64,000 nucleotides of DNA from Apoderus coryli (lineage: Eukaryota > Arthropoda > Insecta > Coleoptera > Attelabidae), in the NCBI GenBank assembly GCA_911728435.2, contig OU452199.1, positions 15,138,860-15,202,859 of the forward strand, read 5' to 3'. How positions within the stretch are numbered: the first letter of the stretch is position 1; every line of letters begins with the position of its first letter. Below are positions 37,238 to 46,986 of the stretch, one piece after another. The notes below the pieces were generated by a model. That model ran no database searches. It was given only the letters and a program-made list of their open reading frames with translations, and had not been told where the DNA came from. A program made the position numbers and the translations under genes.

Positions 37238-37577
37238 AATAATTAAAACTTATTTGTATTTCTCATTAATACCAAAATTATCGGCTTAATGTCTTTAAAG
37301 TCGTTTTCGTATTAACTGTTTTAGTAAAATTCGACAAATAGGGTATCATTAGAAAGACAATTTTGTGTCCTTTCAAATGATATGTCATTAGACCCCTCTT
37401 TCCATTTAAAATTTTAGGGTTGTTACTTACCCCCGCTAGGGGGTTAAAGGCGCAGATCGAAAAATATGTTTAAAATGTGTCCCCCTCAAAAGCAAAATCG
37501 ACGTGTCCGAGCATTTTCGCATTCGACTACAAAAAAAAGAGAAAAGCTAGGTGCAAACTTTTCGTTGGACCACCCTG
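37238..37577. repeat. Right terminal inverted repeat of DD41D element
   Basis: Complement of 35491-35830 with two mismatches. It lies upstream of the transposase gene, so it should include the promoter. Confidence 0.95.
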
Positions 37578-37579
37578 TA

Positions 37580-38600
37580 TAATAATATTCATAGACCTGT
37601 TCTAAGTCCAATATACCCTAGAGTGCTAACATTACTAATTCGACCCAATTGCTTATTTCCCATCAGTTCATAGTGTATATAAGTGAATTAACACAGAACG
37701 ATATTTATGTTCAAATTGCCAGATATTCTAATAAAACATATCTTGACAGAAAAAATTGATATTTGAAATCTATAATTATTATTCAAAACATTTACATCCA
37801 TTATATATTTGTGTTACGTGCGGCACTGATGTAAAACATGATAGATTACGGTATACATAGAATTTATTGCAACTCTTGTCAGACACTTCATTAATTATTT
37901 ATGTATTTACAAAATTGTTTCTACTCTTTGCCGACCTTGAGATTTTCATCTTCCATCAAACCAAATAAAAGTTATATTATTCAATGTTTGATATGTGGTT
38001 AGAATGATGTGACACGAAGGTTGTAATACAAGTATTATATACCTCTTACTCAAATGTCTAATCAAAAGAAAAAAAAAACATAACATTAAAAAAAATATTA
38101 AAATTCCAAAAGATGTTTTAATAGCTACAAGTTGTGTGTTCATGTGAATAAATTGCTATACAAATATTTATTAACTTATCATATAATCATAGTTGGTTTA
38201 AAAAGTTTGGGGTTAATTTACTACGAACATATTATTATCTGATTGAGTTAAGTCTTAACTATACCAGCTTCATCAGCAAGTCATAAAGTTTGTTTCTAAA
38301 TTGAATTTTGATGAATTCAAGTATATTTGAACTATATAGAACGAAACCGCTGCAAAAGCTCTTCAACACGTATCATTTTCTGATTAACGTTGTTTTATAT
38401 GCCAGTTTTGATATGTTTATAGGAACACATATAATGTTGAAGAAATAGTCCGTTATAGATATTAAGATTCTTTTAGCAAAGATTATTGTGGGTAATCTCT
38501 GCTTTTAGAGTATCTAATGGTTCGTCAGCAGTCAGTGTTAAGAAATAAATAAATCTTTATTTTTAAGGAAATAGTCCATAGTACTGTGGATGTCCAATAG
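37580..38600. other. No gene recognised
   Basis: AT-rich. A 'AAATAAATAAATCTTTATTTTT' run (38545-38566) sits close to the start of the fold-back element. Nothing else recognised. Confidence 0.45.
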
Positions 38601-38918
38601 TTAGGAAATAAAATGCTGTCGCATCCACTAAATTGTTTATTAACAGGTTTCTCCAACGAACCAGTCATTCAATACATGTTTCGGCCCTAGTAAGGGTCAT
38701 CATCAGTTGAAACTATTATAACAACTCAGTGGAAAGAAAAAACATAAAAAAAAATATAAAAATCTTAACCGAAAATCAAACTACATTTTATGAGCAATCT
38801 TAATTAGTTAGTCTGAGGGTTTCGTCTACTAGGGCCGAAACATGTATTGAATGACTGGTTCGTTGGAGAAACCTGTTAATAAACAATTTAGTGGATGCGA
38901 CAGCATTTTATTTCCTAA
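38601..38918. mobile_element. Fold-back element with hammerhead ribozyme
   Basis: A 92-bp left arm (38601-38692, starts TTAGGAAATAAAATGCTGTC) and a 92-bp right arm (38827-38918) are exact or nearly exact reverse complements. They are separated by 134 bp. The left arm plus adjoining spacer contains a complete hammerhead ribozyme on the minus strand. The right arm has the matching GAAACATGTATTGAA part, but its sequence diverges before the CTGATGA core. The arrangement resembles inverted terminal repeats of Penelope-like retroelements. No protein is encoded. Confidence 0.75.
38668..38711 (-). ncRNA. Hammerhead ribozyme motif, type I
   Basis: Minus strand: helix I 5' strand TTCAA (complement of 38707-38711), core CTGATGA (38700-38706), helix II built on CCC/GGG, and GAAA (38679-38682). 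It continues with the palindrome ACATGT, the triplet GTA (38673-38675) as cleavage site, and helix I 3' strand TTGAA (38668-38672), an exact complement of TTCAA. As at 6641-6684 there is an extra T after the core, and helix II contains a mismatch or bulge. Helix III alone is only about two base pairs, but ACATGT could pair with a second copy. Confidence 0.65.
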
Positions 38919-40429
38919 AAATAAATCTTTTATATTATTTAGCCTTTGTTGAAAAGTTTTCGTTTGGCATGATTTACTTGTTAGAGAAGTAGCAAAGTCT
39001 ACGCATCGTTAGGTATTTTGTTTCATTACCACCACTCTTTGACATAGTTTTGCCTATGCAACCTTTTTGTTAAATTTAAATTGACATATTATCTAAAAAG
39101 CAAAAAAGATATAGTGTTAGTGCTTTTATGGTTTATAAGATAAACATTTAGAAATAATGAAAAATCCAAGAAAAGTGTAAAATGTTTAATTTATATTACT
39201 TAGCTTGTTCTAATATCAAGTAATTTTAAAATATGTCCGGCTTCTTCACAAAACACAGATAACTAAAATAATAGATAAAATTGTTTAATAAAACACGTTT
39301 GTTCTTATGTGATCAAAACTCCTCTTCAACATGGATTATCTTGAAAATAATAGCTAAATAATGTTTTTCTTTCGATTATTGATTGATTGCTGGATGCTTT
39401 TTTTATATTAATTTTAACATAATTACATGTTGGATTCATTCGTTTATACTAATTATTGAAGTAGAAATTTAATTTTAAAAGTTTTTGTATTCAATAACTA
39501 ATTTAGCTGCACTTGCTTCTTTTTTATTTTAAATAATTAGTTCATGCAGAACAGGAGTATACTAGTAACAGAAGACTATGATACTATTAGAAGGATGAAT
39601 AATGGAAGGAAGCCCTTGATTATATTCATATATAGATTCAAATTGATAGGATAGTTATGTTGGTGTTAAGTGTTATATTTAATATTTTAAATTGTTCTTA
39701 ATGTGGCAATTTTCGATGAGCTTTATAAATTTCCTCTGGATGTTTTCCAATTTTAATAGTTAAAGAGATTAAACGAATAATTCATTTAAATTTGACTCAA
39801 TTTTTAACATCAACCATTTAATGCTTTTCTGTGTAGTGTCTCTTGTTTTGTAATAATACTTATCGAGAAAAAAAAATATTTTTTTCAATTTGCGTCTTCT
39901 TTGAAAGATATATATATTATAATATGGTAAAGAATCTAGTACAACAAAATCAGATTTTTTTATATTGTCGTAATAGTCATAACCTACTTTAATCTAAGCA
40001 GATAAATCTCTTGCTTATAAATTTTTTTTCACTAGTGTTGTTTTTAATTTATAAAACAAACCTATTTCAACATTATTCATTATTTCCCACCGCTGACGAA
40101 AAAATTACGTTATTTAGAGATAATAAATCATAACTTCACCGGCATTTCAAATGTAACAGACATACAAGAACAATACGAAGAACAAGAATAACATAATATA
40201 TCTATACACATAACATAAGCGGCACCAGAAACATTTTGTTAGATGTAGTGTGTCGCCGTTGGCTATTCGGTCATATTTTTAATTAACAACTGGGTGTATA
40301 TTTCTATTTTTTTTATTTTATTTAGTATTATGTATGTACGTTTTTCTTAGAATCAGCTGTCTCTTTTATAGCATTTAAAGAAAATGTTTCAATATAGTAT
40401 GCAAAATGTAAACTAAGTACGAGCACAGC
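38919..40429. other. No gene recognised
   Basis: AT-rich; no frame of interest and no paired ends. Confidence 0.45.
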
Positions 40430-40760
40430 TACGAGGGTTGCCTTTTATATTTCGGGATTTGGCAACCCTGGTGTTGCAATCTGGCAACTGACAGCTCTAT
40501 CGTAAAGTTGGACACTTTTAAGGTTATACGTACTCAGAACGGTTTGACATACGAACGCTATTTGTGTTGTTTACAGTAACCTAAAAGATTCATCTCGGCC
40601 CAAAAAGAGAATTAAATCGTGAACATTTTCGTGCGATTATTTTTTACAACTTTCGACGTGGATTAACTCAGCAACAGTGCGTGGATGAACTTAATTCAAT
40701 TTTTGGCGATGAAGCTCCATCAAGGACCAGTGTTTATTACTGAAGCACCTGATGACATAT
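40430..40760 (+). mobile_element. 5' end of a mariner element (truncated)
   Basis: It begins at a TA with ACGAGGGTTGCCTTTTATAT, a mariner terminal-repeat type seen in insects. The 5' untranslated region and the start of the transposase follow. I could not find the matching right end. The element is truncated soon after position 40743. Confidence 0.7.
40591..40743 (+). pseudogene. Mariner transposase N-terminus, truncated
   Basis: Fifty codons in one frame read HLGPKRELNREHFRAI, then FYNFRRGLTQQQC, then DELNSIFGDEAPSRTSVYY. This is the first helix-turn-helix region of a mariner transposase. The next codon is TGA where the family has tryptophan (VYYW or VFNW), and the following sequence is not recognisable. 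The start codon is not visible: the codon before the frame is ATT and a TAA lies two codons further upstream. The DDD catalytic domain is lost. The remaining part is well conserved, so the truncation need not be ancient. Confidence 0.8.
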
Positions 40761-43364
40761 TTGATAACTAAGGTAATTTTTAAGTAAAACGACGTGACGA
40801 ACTGCAGCTTTTATTTGTGATAAATGAGACATACATCAGTTTCTCGCAAGAAGAACTCTAGATCTTTCCTGCTTATCTAATTTTCACACATATATTAATA
40901 ATTATGATGTTATACATTTTTTCAAATGGCAACTAATTATTTATCGTTTACAGATGATTACTTCTAGCCTTAATCAACATTGAAAAAGGGACCATTAATA
41001 CAAGACATAAAAACCTTGTTACGTGAGAATTGCTCTAGTACTCAATGATCATATCTAGGTATATAAAAACTATTTATCTACTTAATCCTAAGACGGAAGT
41101 AATATAAAATAATGTTGCAAATAAAACTTTTGCCTATAAATATTCATTATATATCTTTAGCTGAATAATGTTTTTGTTGCAATATAAATAAAATTATTGT
41201 TATCATTATTTTAATTGTAACGTCCTGGTTAACGACAAAATGCAATATTTTATGTAATGACAGTTGTTAGTATTTCATTTTTTTATATGTAGATATTTAA
41301 ATCAGGTGCATAAAGAAATGTTCTCATTCATTTATTTTGTTGCTGACTACTATTAATAAATATAAACGTTATATTTAAATCTATTATAATTGACGTGTAT
41401 TTATTTATTGAAAAGTTGCACATTTTGGTATTTATTCTTGGTGAAAGTGGAAAAATTGTTTCTGCTTTTGTGTTTTGTAAATAAAGTAAATAATGATAAA
41501 AATGTGAAGTAAGAAAGTATATTATGCTACATTTATCAGATACATTAAATTGTTCTGAAAATAACTCATTTGGGAATTCAATAAATGTTTTATTGTTTGC
41601 TGATTTCCTTAGTTTATTATATTTCGTTTCAGTGGTATAAATTACCGGAAAAGTGGCGGACTCCAGTCTAAAGAATATTAGCAACGATGCCAAACATGTA
41701 ATACATTTTAAGATATAATGTATATCTAAATATTCGAAAGAATTGATTTAGAACTAATAACATATACGGTAGGCATCTGAAATTCCTTAAGTACCCTCGA
41801 TTAATTCATAAACAACTGAATCAGCAATTCGGCCATTGTAAATTCGGAAAAATATACACTTTCATGGCTAGTTAGTGGCGAAATGCTGAGTAAAGCTTTT
41901 GCTATGGTGCCGCAGTGCAATTTTTTAATGGTATTGTAATGTCTGAAAAGTACCTTATTTGCAGTATTAATTTATTAATATTAATAAGACATTTTTCTGA
42001 TGATAAATTAATGAACAAAAAAATGCATAAACCGTTATAACAGATTTTGCAACAATCTCTAAATGAAGAAGAAAAAACTAATTCACTCATTTTTGGTTTC
42101 TGCCCCACATTTAGTTACTGAATCTATAAATCGAGCATATGATAGGGGCCGAGCGATCGTGTTAGTTAATAGATTGTCTTCAAGGCAAAAGTTAAAGAAA
42201 ATAGCATTATATTATATTGGTGTTTTATGACCTTAGTAGATCTATCTGCTGGTGACCTATGTTTGTCACCTAATCTTATTTTGGCATCTAGACTGAAGAT
42301 AATACAGGTATGTGTTTATTCATTGAATCCAATTTATCGAGCATTTAGTTTTCACTTTTTTGGAAATGTAATTACAATTCTCTAATATGATAGTAATTTA
42401 TTTAGAACAACCTAAAAAGCCATTACACCGTATATATTTGATCAAGAACCTAAGTAAGTACCATAAATTTCAATCGCTAGCTTGTTATTTTGTCGAATAT
42501 CCTTGGAATTACGTTTTCACTGTCAAACCAATCTCAAATGCAACTTTTCGATAATACCGCTATCGAAAGGTCATAGCCTATACCACTAACTACCAAGTTC
42601 CAGTCTTTTAAATTTAGGTGAAAAACTACACCACAAACAACACTAATTTGACCAACGGTCCTGTCTTCTTGAAATATTTCACCCATCAAACTTCCTGATG
42701 GGTATGCGGCACAAAATCTTTTTGTCAAAGGCATTCCTGCATGAGGAAGTCGACGCAAAAAAGAATAACATTGTTACACGTACAACTGCTCTGTCTTCTT
42801 TTTCACAAGCACGTTTCGAAAAATCATGAAGACATACGGGAGTAGCGTTTGCTTTTATAAAAAATTACAATGTCAAATAAATATTATAAAATATGAGGAT
42901 TTTGCGGCTCTTCAATAATAACGACATTGAGATATTAAGAAGAATGTCCTATCTTTACTGAGGAAATCTGAATATGTCATTTGCTGACCGTCAGTTTATT
43001 GCACCGTCCTGCTGTTAGATATTTTATGTGGCATACTGGACCCTTAATGACATTCGACAAATCCACAACTATTTGATAATTTCTCATCCAGCAATACGTT
43101 TTGTGTATTTTATACGTAGATAGAACCAGTTGACTAGTACCATAGTTGGTACGTCTGGGATACAATTGTGGAGAATAATGTGAATATGCGATGCGTCGTT
43201 CCTAGCTGACTTAAAATATCGTATTTTGTGATTTTATGAAATACGATGCAGAAAACTTGGACAGTACTTGTATCTCTTGTAGAACATAGTTTTGGCATTT
43301 ATATATCCTTGCTCGTTCTTAAAACAACTCCCAATGCTCTCATCCCATCTGTATGTAAGGTTTA
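40761..43364. other. No gene recognised
   Basis: The longest frame (41328-41693, minus, 121 codons) has no recognisable domain and an AT-rich composition like its surroundings. The frame at 42534-42758 (minus) likewise has no known motif. I see no splice-linked exon series. Confidence 0.4.
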
Positions 43365-43446
43365 ACCATAGAATAATAACCATAGATAAGAAGGGTCAGT
43401 ATAGACGCTCAAAACGGCGCAATCCCGGCCATAGTCTGGCCCGCTA
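43365..43446 (+). repeat. Dispersed repeat family B, copy 2
   Basis: It matches 13967-14058 ('CCATAGAATAATAACCATAG', 'AGAAGGGTCAGTA' and 'GCAATCCCGGCCATA'). Differences include a 'TA' insertion after CAGTA and the loss of about 10 bp before GCAATCCC. Confidence 0.75.
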
Positions 43447-44109
43447 AGAAGTATACATTAATAACCAAGGTTTCATCTACAGCATTTTATATAAATTTTT
43501 CGCTAACAGTAAACTTTACCATTATTAACCACCTAAATTTTAGATATTGAATATAGGTGATTTTTTATTTTTAAAAACATGCAAATTTGCTAATAACCTA
43601 ATTCGAAAAAATTTTCTTAAATACCAGGATACATGTTTGTGGATTTTAAAAAATTAAAATTTATATTCTTATATACATATTGATATTTGATTTGTATGGC
43701 TATAAATATAAATTTTATAACGTGTCATTTCTATTTATTTTTTCAATTCTATGTAGGATTTTATTGTTCTTTTATGATTATTAACTACCATTATTAAAGA
43801 ACATCAGGTTAAAATGCCACTAGCTGTTCGATCAACAAACATTGGTTCGCGTATTTTTTAATAACAGTTTGGCTTCCGCAAAAACTTGATCTAATATCTA
43901 AAATAAAATCATTTAGACTCCCTTGTTTGCGCACAAAATGAGTTAAAATTAAAAAAAAAGAAAATTTTAGAAACAATACCTATATTTTATAAAAGAAATA
44001 AAAAACAAATATTAATAAACGTAAACTTTATAACAAATTAAAAAAAAATCCTCCATTGACTTGCATACAATAAATTAAACGATTATAAAAGGTATTTACA
44101 ACGTGCTGT

Positions 44110-45023
44110 AACTGCTCTTTACTAATTTCCGAGGACGCCTGAACAATTCGCTGTTGGAGTTCTTCTACACCTTACATCTCCGTTAAAAACTTTAGATTTT
44201 AAATGTCCCCAGAAAAAAAAATCATTAGGAGATAAATCAGGAGATCGTGGTGGCCAGTTAATTGGGCCTCCTCCTTGATGTAAAAAGTTTCGAACTTCCT
44301 TTGAATAATGGGCTGGCGCACCGTCATGTTGATAAATCACATTATTCACATTTATTGCTTGTAATGCTGGCAATATTTTCTCTTGAAGCAATTGAACGTA
44401 CGTTCAACTTGTTAAAGTTCCATCAATGAAAAACAGGCCCAAAATATTTCGTCCGATTACACCGACCCAGACATTTACTGATTGTGGTCTCTGTGTTCTT
44501 GAACTATGGTAAAGGTGTAAGTTTTGGCGGCTCCTATAACGATAATTTTCTTTCTCCGTGAAGTGTAAACGTGGATTCGTCCGTAAAAAGAATTTTTTGC
44601 AGTAATTCAGGATTATGGTTAATGTTTTCAAATAATGTGAAGCAAAATTCCAGTCTTCTTTCTTTATCACCTTGCTGCAGCTCCTGATGATTTTAATATT
44701 TATACGAAACGTATTTTTCTTTTTTTAAAGACCATTACAGAAGTCCGACTTACATTAGTCAGAAATATTTTTATTTTCTTCTGCGTGTAATAATATTTCT
44801 TCAATTTTGTTATTTGTTAACACTGTGGCTGCCCTTCCATTTTTTCGTACAAACTTCGAATACAACCTTCACTTTTGAACTTTCCAGCTAATCTTGCAAT
44901 AGTGGACGTACTAGGAATTGGCCGATTAGGGTACAAGGCGCCAAACAATGCTCTTGTACTGCGTAAACTCATTCCAGTTTGATGCCATGTTACCAATTGA
45001 ATTCTTTCTTCTTTTGTGTACAT
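44110..45023 (-). pseudogene. Broken Tc1/mariner transposase (DD41D-related)
   Basis: Three minus-strand frames give successive parts of one transposase. Frame 44817-45023 has the N-terminal helix-turn-helix (EERIQLVTWHQTGMSLRSTR). Near 44560-44600 is KILFTDESTFTLHGE with the first catalytic aspartate, followed after a frameshift by PQSVNVWVGVIG. Frame 44122-44391 has YQHDGAPAHYSKEVRNFLH and INWPPRSPDLSPNDFFFWGH. Only 33 residues separate the last two aspartates. Comparison with FLDDRFPGRWIGRRGP of the intact element indicates a deletion of about eight residues (the FPxxWIG segment) just before GGPINW. Similar residue blocks place it near the DD41D element. I could not define inverted repeats; 'TAGGGTGTTTTATTATT' at 45162 may be a remnant tip. 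Confidence 0.8.
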
Positions 45024-46412
45024 AGTTTACTCAAGAAATCGTAAATTTTTGAACATATTATGTGTGTGACATTAAAATTAACTGTCTATGTTCCATTTTA
45101 AAAAACTTGCAAATTTATATAACTGTGACAAACCAATCAATAAGAGTAGATCAAAATTAGTAGGGTGTTTTATTATTAATGCATGTTGCTATGTTCCGCG
45201 TTAAAAAACTATGACTGATATTTTCCAATATCTCAATTCTCGCAACATTTTTTTTGTAAATTTAATATACAATAATTTAATATTTATATTATATTTAATT
45301 TAATACGAAGGTGGGTATTATAACACCCAATTAATTAATTTTATAGTTTAATTTCTCTCATAAATTGCTGACATACATTATAATATGCATTCGAGATTAA
45401 TGCTGAGAAGGTTTCATTATAAGTTGTGCTAATATAAAGATTGAGATTTTCATATTCAAACTTTAGAGAATAATAAACAAATATTATTATATTTTGAAGC
45501 ACGAAAAAGTAAGACATGAGTCCATTAGTATATTTGTTGATAATTGATTGAAATGTATTATCATTTAAATAATTTGAACTAAATTCTAATTATATCAATC
45601 CTCGAACAAATTGCGCTTGAACAATATTTGGTAAAGGCTGTTTGATCAGTCCCCAAATAGGTACTGCTTCGATTTGTTTTTCGTCAGAAATTATATTGTC
45701 CATTGTTAGTTTATAAGAAAAATACTACCGAAATAATAGCAGTATCAAATATATATTTAACGAGTCCCAATATTTCAAAATTCACGTCACTATAAGAGGA
45801 ATGAACAACTTGAGAAGGTTATTTAAGGTACTGTAGATCCTGTCGAAACTTGGAGTTGATAATTTTACAAAACACATATATTCTTCTTAACACATTTTAA
45901 TGAATTTGAATTTAGAAATACATTTACCATCTACGAAATTATTTTTTTGATTTTCCCGCACAGGGATAGTATTGTCAAAGATTAGATTGTAAATTGTTTT
46001 TCGGAGTCGTTTAGGCGGTTTGGCCTCCCCTCACTTTGACCTGCAGAAGATCTTTTGTGAATGACTCTAATCTATGAATTGCCCAGCTGTCCCACAATTT
46101 TCATAAAGTTGATGATTTCTCTGGGGGCTAAATTCTTTGCCTCGTCGTGTCAAAGGTTAAGTACATTAATCTTTGGTATTGTGAACGCACTAAAAAATTG
46201 AATGAATGAATATATATATCTAGGAAAAATGGTAAAAATGCCTTAGTTCGTATAGTATCTTCTGTAAAATATGTTTAAATATGTATATGTTTGTAATGTA
46301 TTTTTCGAAATTTGAAATGTATTTAGAATAGAAATCTGCAAAGGAGAATCTCTAGATATTATCATGTAAATCATATTTTATTGAAACATCAAGGATTGAT
46401 TGAATGCCTAAA
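45024..46412. other. No gene recognised
   Basis: Two diverged direct copies of 'CTATGTTCC...TTAAAAAACT' (45088 and 45190) lie beside the transposase relic and may be remnants of its end. Otherwise AT-rich background up to the BEL element. Confidence 0.4.
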
Positions 46413-46417
46413 ATTAT
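46413..46417. repeat. Target-site duplication ATTAT (left)
   Basis: ATTAT directly before the left LTR equals 53037-53041 after the right LTR. Five bases fits BEL/Pao integration. Confidence 0.9.
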
Positions 46418-46931
46418 TGTTTGAGTAAAAGCGAAATGAACAAGTTAGTGAAACCTTGGCAGCAATATCAAAATAATGGCCTCTTACCTTCTTGTCTTCA
46501 GCAGGGTAGATGATAAGAGCCGGCTCTGCTTATCCAATTCAACAGCAACCACCAAGATGTCACAAGCGGTCAGTCAATAACAATACCAAATTGCACAATC
46601 ACAACAACACTTAGCATGTATCAAATTATTGTTCTTAAAGGGAGCGAAAATGTTAACTTCTGCTACTACCACTCATATTCATCTACAAGAGGCCGAACGA
46701 AAACATACCACTGCCAAGTATACAAAGCAAAAAAAAACAACAACAGATAAATATTTCTCATTTAAACATTAACTATGCGTGTGTAGGTAAATTTGCACTA
46801 ATATACGCTAAATTGCAAATACGAGGGGAATTCGAGAAATGCGTAAGTTAGCTACCAACAATTATAATAAAAATATTAAGAATTACAATCATATGTTAGA
46901 AAATATATGTACATTGGTACGTCACGGAACA
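46418..46931 (-). repeat. 3' LTR of BEL/Pao element
   Basis: 514 bp, identical by reading to 52523-53036. In element orientation it is preceded by the purine-rich AAGGTCGGTGGTA, a candidate polypurine tract. Confidence 0.95.
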
Positions 46932-46944
46932 TACCACCGACCTT
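46932..46944 (-). other. Candidate polypurine tract
   Basis: Read on the minus strand, AAGGTCGGTGGTA abuts the 3' LTR. It is only moderately purine-rich. Its position is what is expected of the plus-strand primer site. Confidence 0.5.
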
Positions 46945-46986
46945 AAAATATTATTTTAAAACTAATTATTGCAAAATAAAAAAAAA

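Larger units (their letters stand above)
35491..37577 (-). mobile_element. Near-intact Tc1/mariner DNA transposon, DD41D type
   Basis: A 2087-bp element flanked by the target dinucleotide TA (35489-35490 and 37578-37579). It has 340-bp terminal inverted repeats (35491-35830 and 37238-37577), starting CAGGGTGGTCCAACG. Reading the two repeats against each other I find two differences, both near 'CCCYCTAGCGGGGGTR'. One uninterrupted minus-strand transposase gene lies between them. The long, well-matched repeats and open frame mark a young insertion that may still be mobile. A MITE with a similar tip lies at 13298-13578. Confidence 0.95.

Noticed and set aside
38262..38290. CTGATGA on the minus strand (CTGATGAAGCTGG)
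   Set aside because: No GAAA or cleavage triplet at a suitable distance.
41328..41693. 121-codon minus-strand frame as a gene
   Set aside because: No domain, AT-rich composition like the surroundings, no supporting neighbours.
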